In this document: positions 17,842 to 26,232 of the stretch, one piece after another
How positions within the stretch are numbered: the first letter of the stretch is position 1
Layout: each line of letters starts with the position of its first letter
Assembly (NCBI GenBank): GCA_016933175.1
Contig: JAFGBK010000095.1
Span: 1 to 35,680, forward strand
Direction of reading: 5' to 3'
Source: Candidatus Krumholzibacteriota bacterium
Lineage (GTDB): Bacteria > Krumholzibacteriota > Krumholzibacteriia > JACNKJ01
Length of the DNA: 35,680 nt
The notes under the pieces: generated by a model
Databases searched by the model: none
Seen by the model: the letters and a program-made list of their open reading frames with translations, nothing else
Told to the model about the DNA's origin: nothing
Position numbers and translations under genes: made by a program

Positions 17842-18657
17842 CTAGCCGAAGCGGCCGGTGACGTAGTCCTCGGTCCGCTTCTCGCGCGGCCGCGTGAAGA
17901 CCTGATCGGTCACGCCGAACTCCAGCATGACGCCCAGGTCCATGAAGGCGGTGTAGTCGGACACGCGGGCCGCCTGCTGCATGTTGTGCGTGACGATCAC
18001 GATGGTGTAGCGCTCGCGCAGCTCGAATAGCAAGTCCTCGATGCGGTCCGTGGAGACGGGATCCAGGGCCGAGGCCGGCTCGTCCATGAGGATGATCTCG
18101 GGCTGCATGGCCAGGGCCCGGGCGATGCACAGGCGCTGCTGCTGCCCGCCGGAGAGGGAGAGGCCGCTCTCGCCCAGGCGGTCCTTGACCTCGCCCCAGA
18201 GCCCGGCCTGGTTGAGGGAGCGCTCCACCAGCTCGGGCAGCTCGCGGCGCGGCACCAGGCCGTTGATGTGCGGCCCCCAGGCCACGTTCTGGAAGATGGA
18301 CTTGGGAAAGGGATTGGGCTTCTGGAAGACCATGCCGATGCGGGCGCGCACCTCCACGGGATCGACATCCTTCCCGTAGAGGTTGCGGCCCCGGTAGAGG
18401 ACCTCGCCCGCCATGCTCACGTCGGCGATGAACTCGTTCATGCGGTTGAATGCGCGCAGCAGCGTGCTCTTGCCGCAGCCCGAAGGGCCGATGATGGCCG
18501 TGATGCGCCGCTCCGGCACCGGCATGGACACCTTCTTCACGGCCTCGTTCCTGCCGTAGAAGATGCTCAGCTTCCGCGTCTCGAGGATGGGCGCGGGCAT
18601 GGCCTCCCGGAGATGCTTCTCCGGGGGCTTCTCGGCGGCGGTGAGTTCCGGTGCCAT
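17842..18657 (-). CDS. pstB: Phosphate ABC transporter ATP-binding protein PstB
   Basis: A 271-residue ABC ATPase. Walker A is GPSGCGKST, followed by '[10 protein letters not shown]', which is typical of PstB. The Q-loop region is '[21 protein letters not shown]', also PstB-specific. The signature is [16 protein letters not shown], Walker B is [13 protein letters not shown] and the switch histidine is in [13 protein letters not shown]. There is an N-terminal extension of about 25 residues. Two adjacent ATGs exist (18660, 18657); AGGGAG lies 2 and 5 bases away respectively, favouring the second. It powers high-affinity phosphate uptake with PstA and PstC, whose genes lie immediately upstream. 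Confidence 0.96.
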   Translation of the reverse strand: MAPELTAAEKPPEKHLREAMPAPILETRKLSIFYGRNEAVKKVSMPVPERRITAIIGPSGCGKSTLLRAFNRMNEFIADVSMAGEVLYRGRNLYGKDVDPVEVRARIGMVFQKPNPFPKSIFQNVAWGPHINGLVPRRELPELVERSLNQAGLWGEVKDRLGESGLSLSGGQQQRLCIARALAMQPEIILMDEPASALDPVSTDRIEDLLFELRERYTIVIVTHNMQQAARVSDYTAFMDLGVMLEFGVTDQVFTRPREKRTEDYVTGRFG

Positions 18658-18683
18658 CATGACTCCCTGGGGTCGGGGGTCCA

Positions 18684-19559
18684 CTAGCGTCTCCTCTGAA
18701 AGCGATGGCGGACGGCCACGGCCGCCGCGTTCATCAGGAGCAGGACCGCCAGCAGGACGATGATACCGCCGGCGGCGAGACCATGGAACTCCTGCTGGGG
18801 GCGGGCGGTCCAGTTGAAGATCTGGATCGGCAGCGCGGTGAAGCCGTCCATGGGGCCCTCGGGCACGAAGGCGACGTAGGACAGGGCGCCGATCATGATG
18901 AGCGGGGCCGTCTCGCCGATGGCCCGCGACAGGGCCAGGATCACGCCCGTCATGATGCCCGGCAGCGCGCCGGGCAGGACGTGGTGGCGCACGGTCAGCC
19001 AGCGCGTGGCGCCCAGGGCCATGGCGCCCTGGCGCAGGGACTGGGGCACGGCCTTGATGGCCTCCCGGGCGGCGATGATGATGACGGGCAGGATGAGCAG
19101 GCTCATGGTCAGGGCCCCGGCGAGGACGCTGCGCCCCAGCCCGATGCCGCGCACGAAGATGGCCAGGCCCAGGATGCCGTAGACGATGGAGGGCACCCCC
19201 GCCAGGTTGGCGATGTTGACTTCGATGAAGGTCTTCAGGCGCCCCGCCCGGGAGAATTCCTCCAGGTAGACGGCCGCGGCCACCCCCACCGGAACGGAGA
19301 TGAGGGCCGTGAGGCCGATGAGCCAGAGGGTGCCGGCCAGGGCGGACTTGATGCCCGCGCGCGCGGGGAAGCGCGAGGGGAAGCTGGTCAGGAAGTCCCA
19401 GTCCAGCCAGACGGCGCCCTGGCGCGCGATCCGGAAGAGGAGGATCGCGAGGAGCATCACGCCCAGCCAGGTCAGAGCCTGGAAGAGGCGCCGCAGCCAG
19501 AGGGACTGCCAGTGTCGCCGGGCCAGGTTCGGGACGCCCCGCCACTCGCCCGCGGTCAC
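18684..19559 (-). CDS. pstA: Phosphate ABC transporter permease PstA
   Basis: A 291-residue permease with six membrane segments and the PstA motifs '[27 protein letters not shown]', '[22 protein letters not shown]', '[22 protein letters not shown]' (the EAA loop contacting PstB) and '[15 protein letters not shown]'. The GTG start at 19559 overlaps the pstC stop as GTGA, with GGGAGG upstream. Longer frames reaching back through pstC and pstS are out-of-frame shadow. It forms the membrane channel with PstC. Confidence 0.96.
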   Translation of the reverse strand: MTAGEWRGVPNLARRHWQSLWLRRLFQALTWLGVMLLAILLFRIARQGAVWLDWDFLTSFPSRFPARAGIKSALAGTLWLIGLTALISVPVGVAAAVYLEEFSRAGRLKTFIEVNIANLAGVPSIVYGILGLAIFVRGIGLGRSVLAGALTMSLLILPVIIIAAREAIKAVPQSLRQGAMALGATRWLTVRHHVLPGALPGIMTGVILALSRAIGETAPLIMIGALSYVAFVPEGPMDGFTALPIQIFNWTARPQQEFHGLAAGGIIVLLAVLLLMNAAAVAVRHRFQRRR

Positions 19560-20476
19560 TCGTAGACCTCCCGGTAGCGCCGCAGCACGCGGTTGGCGAC
19601 GATGTTCATGCCCAGCGTGATGACGAAGAGCAGGGCGCCGACGGCGAAGATGGTCTTGTACTCGACGCCCCCGGCGGGCGTGTCGCCCAGGCTCACCTGG
19701 ACGATGTAGGCCGTGATGGTCTGGATGCTCTCCAGGGGGTTGAGCGTGAGCCGCGGCGTGGCGCCGGCGGCCAGGGTCACGGCCATGGTCTCGCCGAAGG
19801 CCCGCGAGGCGGCCAGGATGAACGAGGCGACGATCCCCGACAGGGCGCCGGGAACCACCACCTGCGTCGCCACCTCGTGGCGCGTCGCCCCGAGGGCGAA
19901 GCCGGCCTCGCGCAGGGAGCGGGGAACGGCCCGCAGGGCGTCGTCGCAGAGGGAGGCCACCGTCGGCAGGATCATGATGCCCACGACGATGGCCGCGCTG
20001 GCCGCGTTGAAGATGTTGGTGGCCGGGATGACGGCCCGCAGCAGGGGCGTCACCGAGGTCAGGGCGAAGTAGCCGTAGACCACCGTCGGCACGCCGGCGA
20101 GGATCTCCAGGACGGGCTTGAGGACCCCGCGCACCCGCTCCGAGGCGTACTCGCTGAGGTAGATGGCGCTGGCCAGCCCCACCGGGATGGCGATCAGGGC
20201 CGAGCCGACGACGATCATCGCCGTGCCGCCCAGCAGCGGCAGGACGCCGTAGGAGCGCGGCACCAGCAGCGGCGTCCAGCGGGTGCCGAAGAGGAAGTCG
20301 GGGAGGGGGATCTCGCGGAAGAAGGTCCAGCTCTCGCGCGCCAGGACCAGGATGATGCCGGCCGTCGTGAAGATGGAGAGGAGGGCGCAGACGAACAGGA
20401 TCGTCTTGATGCCCCCCTCTCCCAGTCGTCGCTTCCTGGCGAAGGCCGGGTGGGCCGCTGCGGGCGCTGTCGCCAT
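19556..20476 (-). CDS. pstC: Phosphate ABC transporter permease PstC
   Basis: A 306-residue permease. The N-terminal cytoplasmic part has the basic '[21 protein letters not shown]' entry into the first membrane segment. PstC-type motifs follow: '[27 protein letters not shown]', '[15 protein letters not shown]', '[15 protein letters not shown]', '[21 protein letters not shown]' (EAA loop) and '[16 protein letters not shown]'. Start ATG 20476 has GGAGGA six bases upstream. The gene begins 27 bases after pstS and overlaps pstA. Confidence 0.96.
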   Translation of the reverse strand: MATAPAAAHPAFARKRRLGEGGIKTILFVCALLSIFTTAGIILVLARESWTFFREIPLPDFLFGTRWTPLLVPRSYGVLPLLGGTAMIVVGSALIAIPVGLASAIYLSEYASERVRGVLKPVLEILAGVPTVVYGYFALTSVTPLLRAVIPATNIFNAASAAIVVGIMILPTVASLCDDALRAVPRSLREAGFALGATRHEVATQVVVPGALSGIVASFILAASRAFGETMAVTLAAGATPRLTLNPLESIQTITAYIVQVSLGDTPAGGVEYKTIFAVGALLFVITLGMNIVANRVLRRYREVYE

Positions 20477-20503
20477 GCCTGTCCTCCGCGGCGGGATCGG
20501 CCC

Positions 20504-21508
20504 TTACAGGCTGAGCAGCTCCACGATGCTCAAGCCGCTCCTGGCCTTGTCCGTGTTGAAGATGGAGCCGGTCTTGCCCGACTCGAAGCGCTGCCAGCCC
20601 AGCTCGTAGGCGCGCGCGGGCAGGCCGACGTAGCCGACCTCGGCCGCCAGGGTCGCGGCGTTCTGCAGGTAGAACTTCACGAACTCGCGCACCTCCGGCC
20701 GCTCGCCGCCCTTCGTGCTGACGTAGAGGAACAGCGGGCGCGACAGGGGTGCGTAGGTGCCATTGTTGATGGTGGTGTGGCTGGCGGTCACGGGGCCGCC
20801 GCCGCCGTCGATGGGCACCACCTTCAGGCGGTCCGTGTTCTCCGCGTAGTAGGCGTAGCCGAAGTAGCCCAGGGCGTCCCGGTCGCCGGCGACGCCGGTA
20901 ACGAGGACGTTGTCGTCGGCGCTGGCCGTGTAGTCCGGACGGCTCACCTGGCTCTCGCCGTTGATGGTCTCGGTGAAGTAGTCGAAGGTGCCGGAATCGA
21001 CGTCGGGGCCGTAGAGCTTGATCTCGCGGTCCGGCCAGGCGGGGCGGACGTCCCGCCAGGTCTTCACCGGGCTGTCCGGCATCCAGATCTGGTGCAGCTC
21101 GGCGACGGTCAGATGGTCCACCCAGTCGTTGGCCGGGTTGACCACGACGGAGATGCCGTCGAAGGCCACGGGGATCTCGATGAAGCCGATCCCGTGCTCG
21201 GCGGCCAGGAGGGCCTCCTTCTCCTTGATGGGCCGCGACGCGTCGTTGATGTCCGTCTCGCCGGAACAGAACTTCTTGAAGCCTCCGCCCGTGCCCGAGA
21301 TGCCCACCGTGACGCGGACGCCGCGATGCAGCATCTGGAACTCCTCTCCGACCGCCTCGGTGATGGGAAAGACGGTGCTCGAGCCGTCGATGTGGACGGT
21401 GCCGCCGAGCTGCGTGCCGGACTCGCCGGCGTCCTTCTTCCCGGAGCATCCGGCGCCGCCCAGCGCCAGCGCCGGGATCAACAGGCTGGCAAGCAGGATC
21501 TTGCGCAT
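20504..21508 (-). CDS. pstS: Phosphate-binding protein PstS, lipoprotein
   Basis: A 334-residue periplasmic binding protein. The signal sequence '[21 protein letters not shown]' (residues 1-17 plus lipobox GAGC, Cys near 21) predicts lipid anchoring. The phosphate-binding elements are present: '[18 protein letters not shown]', '[27 protein letters not shown]', 'VNPANDW', 'SGTFDYFTE' and '[11 protein letters not shown]'. I chose ATG 21508, which has GAGGAGGAG upstream and begins the signal peptide, over a frame-open upstream start. It is the first gene of pstSCAB-phoU and is preceded by an array of PHO-box-like repeats. Confidence 0.96.
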   Translation of the reverse strand: MRKILLASLLIPALALGGAGCSGKKDAGESGTQLGGTVHIDGSSTVFPITEAVGEEFQMLHRGVRVTVGISGTGGGFKKFCSGETDINDASRPIKEKEALLAAEHGIGFIEIPVAFDGISVVVNPANDWVDHLTVAELHQIWMPDSPVKTWRDVRPAWPDREIKLYGPDVDSGTFDYFTETINGESQVSRPDYTASADDNVLVTGVAGDRDALGYFGYAYYAENTDRLKVVPIDGGGGPVTASHTTINNGTYAPLSRPLFLYVSTKGGERPEVREFVKFYLQNAATLAAEVGYVGLPARAYELGWQRFESGKTGSIFNTDKARSGLSIVELLSL

Positions 21509-21572
21509 GGTCTCACTCCTCCTCGTCCGTGTGACGGAACCCCCGCCCCGGCGCGCGGGACCGGGCTTTTCC

Positions 21573-21667
21573 ACAATGCCCGGTAATCTGCGGACGCTCG
21601 GTAAAGAGACGATAAAGACCGGGTGAAGTCTTCATCGGCGGCCGGGTCCCGTAAACATCGTGTAAAT
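21573..21667 (-). promoter_or_regulatory. PHO-box array and promoter of the pst operon
   Basis: On the minus strand three hexamers follow each other at exactly 11-bp steps: CTTCAC (21623-21628), CTTTAT (21612-21617), CTTTAC (21601-21606). A further pair, ATTTAC (21662-21667) and GTTTAC (21651-21656), also 11 bp apart, lies upstream. A -10-like CATTGT (21573-21578) follows the last triple-array hexamer by 22 bp. Direct repeats of a TT(A/C)AC-like core at 11 bp are the hallmark of PhoB/PhoP binding sites. PhoB is encoded just upstream. Confidence 0.8.
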
Positions 21668-21703
21668 CCCTTGCCCGCGAACAGCTTGCGCGGCCGGCGC
21701 CCA

Positions 21704-23497
21704 TCAGGTCGCCAGCGGCAGGTAAAGGCGGAAGCGGCTGCCCCGGCCGGGCTGACTGTCCAGCTCCACGCGGCCCCCGTGGGACAGGACCACGTGCTTG
21801 ACGATGGCCAGGCCCAGTCCCGTCCCGCCCAGGGCGCGCGAGCGCGCCTTGTCCACGCGGTAGAAGCGCTCGAAGATGCGCTTGTGGTGCCTCGGCTCGA
21901 TGCCGATGCCCGTGTCTGCGACCTCGACGACAGCCTCGCGGCCCGCGCGTTCCAGGCGCAGGCTGATCCGGCCGCCGCGGGGGGTGTACTTGATGGCGTT
22001 GTCCAGGAGGTTGCCCACCGCCCGCTCCAGGGCCAGCCGCTCGCCCAGGACGGCCAGCGGCGAGCCGGGCATCTCGGCCTCGTAGACGAGACCCGCTCTG
22101 TCGGCGGCGGTCGCCAGGGCGCCGAAGGCGCCGCGGACCACCTCGCCGAGGTCCAGGCGCTCGCGCTCCACGGGCCGGTCCCCCGCTTCGAGCTGGGAGA
22201 GGGCCAGCAGATCCGCCACCTGGGCGGCCAGCCGCTCGGCCTGGCCGCCGATCTTGGCCAGGAAGCGGCGGCGCGTGTCGGCGTCCATGGCCTGGTCGTC
22301 CTCCATGGTCTCCACCAGGCCGCGGATGGCCGTCAGGGGCGTCTTGAGCTCGTGGGAGACGTTCGCCACGAAGTCCCGCCGCACGGATTCCAGGCGGCGC
22401 AGCTCGGTCACCTCGTGCAGCACCAGCACGGCGCCGGCGGGGCCGCCGTCGCCCGCCAGGGGCGAGCCGTAGAGCTCGATGATGCGCTCGCCGTCGGGCC
22501 CGGTCTGGTGGCTCTCCCGGCTGACCGCCACGTTCTCCTCGATGCAGCGCGTGACGGCCTCGCCGACGTCCGGCATGCGGGCGACCTCCCAGATGGGGCG
22601 GCCGATGCTCGCCTCGGGATCGGCGCCCAGCAGGCGGCCGGCCACGCCATTCATGTGCAGGACGCGCTCCTCCCGGTTCACGGCCACGACGCCCTCGACC
22701 ATGCCGGCCAGGATGGCCTCCAGCTTGTTGCGCTCGTCGGTGAGGCGCGCCAGGCGGTCGTTGAGCTCGTCCGCCATGCTGGCGAAGGACCGCGCCAGCT
22801 CCGCCACCTCGTCGCGGCCGGGCGCGATGACGCGCCCGCGCTTCTCGCCGCGGGCCAGGCCGCGCGCCTGCTCCGCGAGGGCGTTCAGGGGCCGGATGAT
22901 GCGCCCGGCCGCCGCGGCGCCCACCAGCAGGGCGAAGGCCGCCGCCAAGAGGGCGCCGAAGGTGACGGCGGAGCGGAACCGGCCGAGCTGATCGTCCACC
23001 GCGGCCAGGGGCAGGGCCGCCCGCACGGTGCCCAGCCGGCGGTCGCCGGAGCGGACGGAGCGGGCCAGGTACATCATGCGGGTGCGCAGGGTCAGGCTGT
23101 AGCGGACGGCGCTGCCCGTGCCGGCCGCCGCGGCCGCCATCACCTCGGGCCGCATGCCGTGGTTGTCCATGCCCGCGGGAGACTCCTCGGAGTCCGCCAG
23201 GACGCGGCCGCCGGCGTCGATGATGGTGAAGCGGGTTCCGCTTGCGGCCCCGAGTCGCTCCACGCGCTCCTGGAGGGCGGCCGGCGGCGGCGCATCCGGG
23301 TCGCCGGCCGCCGCGGCGAGATCGTCGCGCGCCAGGTCGGCCAGGAGCAGCGTGCGTGTGGACAGGGAGTTCTCGATGCCGGCCAGGGCGTGCGCCTCGA
23401 TGCCGCGCGAGACGAAGATCTCCACGACGGCGGCGGTCACGAGGATGACCAGGCAGAAGCTCCCGAAGAGCTTCCAGAAGAGGCGGGATCGCAGCAT
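21704..23497 (-). CDS. phoR: Phosphate-regulon sensor histidine kinase PhoR
   Basis: A 597-residue membrane kinase. Membrane helix 1 is at about 8-28, an extracytoplasmic sensor region spans 29-178, and membrane helix 2 about 179-198. A HAMP linker (200-252) and a PAS domain (255-365) follow. The HisKA region has the phospho-acceptor His382 in SHELKTPLTAIRG, and the HATPase_c domain has NLLDNAIKY (496-504), DTGIGI (528-533) and GGTGLGL (557-563). This order, with an extracytoplasmic domain and PAS, matches PhoR of Gram-positives and many non-enteric bacteria rather than the short E. coli form. It starts 3 bases after phoB and senses phosphate status with Pst/PhoU. Confidence 0.93.
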   Translation of the reverse strand: MLRSRLFWKLFGSFCLVILVTAAVVEIFVSRGIEAHALAGIENSLSTRTLLLADLARDDLAAAAGDPDAPPPAALQERVERLGAASGTRFTIIDAGGRVLADSEESPAGMDNHGMRPEVMAAAAAGTGSAVRYSLTLRTRMMYLARSVRSGDRRLGTVRAALPLAAVDDQLGRFRSAVTFGALLAAAFALLVGAAAAGRIIRPLNALAEQARGLARGEKRGRVIAPGRDEVAELARSFASMADELNDRLARLTDERNKLEAILAGMVEGVVAVNREERVLHMNGVAGRLLGADPEASIGRPIWEVARMPDVGEAVTRCIEENVAVSRESHQTGPDGERIIELYGSPLAGDGGPAGAVLVLHEVTELRRLESVRRDFVANVSHELKTPLTAIRGLVETMEDDQAMDADTRRRFLAKIGGQAERLAAQVADLLALSQLEAGDRPVERERLDLGEVVRGAFGALATAADRAGLVYEAEMPGSPLAVLGERLALERAVGNLLDNAIKYTPRGGRISLRLERAGREAVVEVADTGIGIEPRHHKRIFERFYRVDKARSRALGGTGLGLAIVKHVVLSHGGRVELDSQPGRGSRFRLYLPLAT

Positions 23498-23500
23498 GGC

Positions 23501-24199
23501 CTAGTTCGATTCGTCCTTGAAGCGGTAGCCGACGCCGCGCTGGGTCTCGACGAGCGCGCGGTTGGAGCCGAGCTTCTTGCGGATGGCCCGGACGTGGACG
23601 TCGATGTTCCGGTCGATGACGATGGCGTCGTCGCCGATGACCCGGCTCAGGAGCTGGTTCCGGGTGAAGACCCGGCCGGGGTGGGAGGCCAGGAAGTGCA
23701 GGAGGCGGAACTCGGTGGCCGTGAAGGGGACGGGGTCGCCGTCGACGAGCACCTGGTGCTTGACGGCGTCGATGAGCACGCCGTCGCGCTGGATGCGCTC
23801 GGCGGGACCCGCCCCGTCGCGGAGGCTGCCGCGGCGCAGCACCGCCCGCACCCGCGCCACCAGCTCGCGGGGGCTGAAGGGCTTGATGACGTAATCGTCC
23901 GCGCCCATGCCCAGGCCGATGACGATGTCGCTCTCCTCGCCCTTGGCCGTCACCATGATGACGGGCATGGTGCGCGTGAGGGTGTCCTCCTTGAGCCGGC
24001 GGCAGACCTCGAGGCCGTCCATGCCGGGCAGCATGAGGTCCAGCAGCAGCAGGTCGGGGCTCTCGCTGCGGGCCATGCGCAGCGCTTCGCCCCCGTCCGC
24101 GCTGGTCGTCACCGCGTAGCCCTCGCGCTCGAGGTTGTACTGGATGACCTCGAGGATGTCGGCCTCGTCCTCGACGACCAGGATCTTCTCTCTGGGCAT
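23501..24199 (-). CDS. phoB: Phosphate-regulon response regulator PhoB (OmpR family)
   Basis: A 232-residue regulator. The receiver domain has the acidic pocket VVEDEAD (8-14), phospho-acceptor Asp54 in LLLLDLMLPGMDG, the conserved Thr in VTAKGEE and Lys in YVIKPFSPREL. The C-terminal winged-helix DNA-binding domain has 'TATEFRLLHFLASHPGRVFTRNQLL' and ends with 'VDVHVRAIRKKLG' and 'RGVGYRF' type motifs. It sits upstream of phoR and pst and is preceded by repeats like those before pstS, implying autoregulation. Paralogues of the OmpR family look alike, but the neighbourhood makes PhoB the clear reading. Confidence 0.95.
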   Translation of the reverse strand: MPREKILVVEDEADILEVIQYNLEREGYAVTTSADGGEALRMARSESPDLLLLDLMLPGMDGLEVCRRLKEDTLTRTMPVIMVTAKGEESDIVIGLGMGADDYVIKPFSPRELVARVRAVLRRGSLRDGAGPAERIQRDGVLIDAVKHQVLVDGDPVPFTATEFRLLHFLASHPGRVFTRNQLLSRVIGDDAIVIDRNIDVHVRAIRKKLGSNRALVETQRGVGYRFKDESN

Positions 24200-24235
24200 G
24201 GGTCCACCTCGCGTCCGGCGTTTGCAGACGCTTCA

Positions 24236-24291
24236 CATAGAATCCCGCACGGGCGAGCGCCGCGTAAAGGACAAGTTAAGAATCGGTGAAT
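24236..24291 (-). promoter_or_regulatory. PHO-box array and promoter of phoBR
   Basis: On the minus strand: ATTCAC (24286-24291), CTTAAC (24275-24280) and CTTTAC (24264-24269), spaced exactly 11 bp. A -10-like TCTATG/TTCTAT (24236-24242) follows 21-22 bp after the last hexamer. Repeat number, period and distance to the -10 match the array before pstS, supporting a shared PhoB site and positive autoregulation. Confidence 0.78.
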
Positions 24292-24321
24292 TCGCGGGCG
24301 GGGCGTGAAGCCGCGCGACGG

Positions 24322-24786
24322 TCAGGACATCCCGCCCCCCAGGGGGTAGGCCTGCGTGGGCGGGGCGAACTCCATCTCGAGGATGTCGCCTTCCTCGGCG
24401 CGGTCGAACTCCTCGCATTCCTGCAGCAGTCCCACCACCACCGGGAAGCCCAGGTCCAGGACGAAGGAGTCGGACTGCGGCGACTTGCTGACCAGCCGCC
24501 CGCGGCCGCGCTCCAGCTCGTCGGCCCGGTATTCGAGATGGGGGACGCGCGGCGCCTGGCCGCGGCGCAGGATGAGCCGATGGCAGTGGAAGATCACCGG
24601 GTGGATGACGAGGTCGCAGGTGCCGATTCCGGGCGGCCGGTCGCAGGCGGTGCCCAGGTAGAGCCAGAAGGGCCGCGTGGAGGCCCGTGGCCGGAACAGG
24701 ATGTTGTCGCCCTTGATCTGGATGACGACTCCCTGAACGGCCCACTCCACCCATGCATCGGCCAGTGAGCGGGTGACGGGCTGCAT
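24322..24786 (-). CDS. Hypothetical protein, 154 residues
   Basis: I do not recognise this protein. It is soluble (no signal peptide or membrane segment) with alternating short beta-strand-like stretches: 'GVVIQIKGDNILFRP', 'TRPFWLYLGTACDR', 'CDLVIHPVIFHCHRLIL', 'SFVLDLGFPVVVGLL' and 'EEGDILEMEFAPP'. The all-beta flavour loosely recalls PilZ-like or small beta-barrel domains, but the diagnostic RxxxR and DxSxxG motifs are not seen. The ATG at 24786 has GGAGGAA seven bases upstream, and an exact TATAAT precedes it, so it is a real gene. It stands alone between the divergent hisC and phoB; its stop lies just upstream of the phoB promoter. Confidence 0.7.
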   Translation of the reverse strand: MQPVTRSLADAWVEWAVQGVVIQIKGDNILFRPRASTRPFWLYLGTACDRPPGIGTCDLVIHPVIFHCHRLILRRGQAPRVPHLEYRADELERGRGRLVSKSPQSDSFVLDLGFPVVVGLLQECEEFDRAEEGDILEMEFAPPTQAYPLGGGMS

Positions 24787-24809
24787 GCCTTCCTCCAGGA
24801 TGTGTCCTA

Positions 24810-24815
24810 ATTATA
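24810..24815 (-). promoter_or_regulatory. Consensus -10 (TATAAT) for the 154-residue gene
   Basis: An exact TATAAT on the minus strand, 24 bases ahead of the ATG at 24786, in an AT-rich island. No good -35 is visible 16-18 bp upstream. On the plus strand the same patch reads TATAAC. Confidence 0.4.
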
Positions 24816-24883
24816 ACCCCGATCTCGCCGGCGGGCGTGGGCATGTGTCGCGCCGCCGGCCACCCGCGCCTCTTTCCGGGGCC

Positions 24884-24913
24884 TTGCGCCCGCGCGGCCC
24901 GAGGAAGTACCGT
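24884..24913 (+). promoter_or_regulatory. Weak candidate promoter for hisC
   Basis: TTGCGC (24884-24889), 18 bp, TACCGT (24908-24913), about 40 bases before the ATG at 24954. The match to consensus is weak. Confidence 0.25.
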
Positions 24914-24953
24914 GGTGAACGACCCTCACCCCCTTTCCAGCCCGGAGGCGACC

Positions 24954-26045
24954 ATGCCGCTGGTTCCCAAGGCCGTCCAGGATCTCACGCCCTACTCCCC
25001 CGGGAAGCCCATCGAGGAGGTCCGGCGCGAGCTGGGCCTGGAGACGGTGGTCAAGCTGGCGAGCAACGAGAACGCCTGGGGGGCCTCGCCCCTGGCCCTC
25101 GCGGCGGTGCGCGACTGTCTGGCCGGCGTCCACCGCTACCCGGACATGAGCGCGCGGACCCTGCGGGAAGCGCTGGCCCTGCGCTTCGACGTCGCGCTGG
25201 AGAACGTCGTCGTCGGCAGCGGCAGCGAAGGCATCATGGCCACCATCATGCGCACCTTCCTCTGCGACGACGACGAGCTGCTGACGGCCGCGGACACCTT
25301 CGTGGGCTTCATGGTCCTGGCGCGCGCCAGCGGCCGCCGGCTCGCGCTGGTGCGGCGGCGGCCCGACTACCGCTACGATCTGGCCGCCATGGGAAAGGCC
25401 CTGGGCGAGCGCACGAAGATCGTCTACCTGGCCAATCCGGACAATCCCACGGGCACCATCTTCACCCGCGCCGAGTTCGACGCCTTCATGGCCGGGGTGC
25501 CCGAGCACACCCTGGTCATCTACGACGAGGCCTACTTCGAGTTCGCGAGCGGGGATCCCCACTTCCCCGACTCCATGAGCTACCGCTACGACAACGTCAT
25601 CACCCTGCGCACCTTCTCCAAGGCCTACGGCCTGGCCGGCCTGCGCATCGGCTACGGCTTCGCGCACGCGGACCTGGTGGGCAATCTGCTCAAGGTCAAG
25701 CTGCCCTTCGAGCCCAGCGTGCCGGCCCAGGCGGCCGGCCTGGCGGCCCTGGCGGATCGCGACTTCCTGGCGCGCACGCTGGCGGGAACGGCCGCCGGCC
25801 TGGAGGCGTTGCGCGAGGGGCTAGAGCACCACGGCTTCGAACCCCTGCCCAGCAGCGCCAACTTCCTCGCCGTGCCCACGGAGGGCCCGGCCTTCTGCGA
25901 GGACCTCTGCCGGCGCCTGCTGGAGCGCGGCGCCGTGGTGCGGCCCCTGCGCGCCTTCGGTTTTCCGGACTGCTTCCGCGTAACCGTGGGCACGCCCGAG
26001 GAGAACGCCTTCTTTCTCGAGGCGCTGGACGCCGCTCTCGACTAG
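24954..26045 (+). CDS. hisC: Histidinol-phosphate aminotransferase
   Basis: A 363-residue class I/II PLP enzyme that transaminates imidazole-acetol phosphate in histidine synthesis. Motifs: 'VVKLASNENAWG' (32-43), 'HRYPDMSARTLREALA', 'GSGSEGIM', 'YLANPDNPTGT' (158-168), 'DEAYFEF' (191-197), and the PLP lysine 223 in 'RTFSKAYGLAGLRIGYG'. Length and motifs fit HisC; some HisC-like enzymes also act on aromatic amino acids or threonine-phosphate, and the gene here is not within a his operon, so a broader aminotransferase role is possible. I chose ATG 24954 (GGAGGCG upstream) over an in-frame upstream start whose extra residues look like leader sequence. Confidence 0.88.
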   Translation: MPLVPKAVQDLTPYSPGKPIEEVRRELGLETVVKLASNENAWGASPLALAAVRDCLAGVHRYPDMSARTLREALALRFDVALENVVVGSGSEGIMATIMRTFLCDDDELLTAADTFVGFMVLARASGRRLALVRRRPDYRYDLAAMGKALGERTKIVYLANPDNPTGTIFTRAEFDAFMAGVPEHTLVIYDEAYFEFASGDPHFPDSMSYRYDNVITLRTFSKAYGLAGLRIGYGFAHADLVGNLLKVKLPFEPSVPAQAAGLAALADRDFLARTLAGTAAGLEALREGLEHHGFEPLPSSANFLAVPTEGPAFCEDLCRRLLERGAVVRPLRAFGFPDCFRVTVGTPEENAFFLEALDAALD

Positions 26046-26112
26046 GGCGCCCCGGCGGGTGCCCGCTCGTCGCCCGCTCGCCCACCGCCTTCGGCGGGCG
26101 GCGCGGGGCGCC
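26046..26112 (+). terminator. Nested hairpin after hisC, terminator-like
   Basis: GGCGCCCCG (26046-26054) pairs perfectly with CGGGGCGCC (26104-26112). Inside, CCGCC (26085-26089) and GGCGG (26093-26097) make a second hairpin with a TTC loop. It starts right after the hisC stop. There is no T run, so termination is inferred. Confidence 0.4.
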
Positions 26113-26121
26113 GGTGGGGCG

Positions 26122-26157
26122 CCAATCCCTTCAAGACGGTGCAATAAACGGGATTGG
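26122..26157. repeat. Inverted repeat just upstream of the cassette promoter
   Basis: CCAATCCC (26122-26129) and GGGATTGG (26150-26157) are a perfect 8-bp inverted repeat around a 20-base AT-richer centre. It ends 2 bases before the -35 of the four-gene membrane cassette. It could be an operator or part of the termination structure of hisC. Confidence 0.45.
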
Positions 26158-26159
26158 GC

Positions 26160-26189
26160 TTGCCCCGCGCGCCCGGCTGCCGCTAGGAT
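26160..26189 (+). promoter_or_regulatory. Promoter of the four-gene membrane cassette
   Basis: TTGCCC (26160-26165), 18 bp, TAGGAT (26184-26189) followed by G; the context CTAGGATG fits the recurring -10 form. The leader to the ATG at 26233 is about 35 bases. Confidence 0.45.
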
Positions 26190-26232
26190 GGGACGTTCCC
26201 CAGTTCACCACCCCCGCATCCACGAGGAGACC

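Noticed and set aside
21623..24289. Plus-strand open frame of 888 codons opposite phoBR
   Set aside because: Shadow of phoR and phoB, which have full domain sets on the minus strand.
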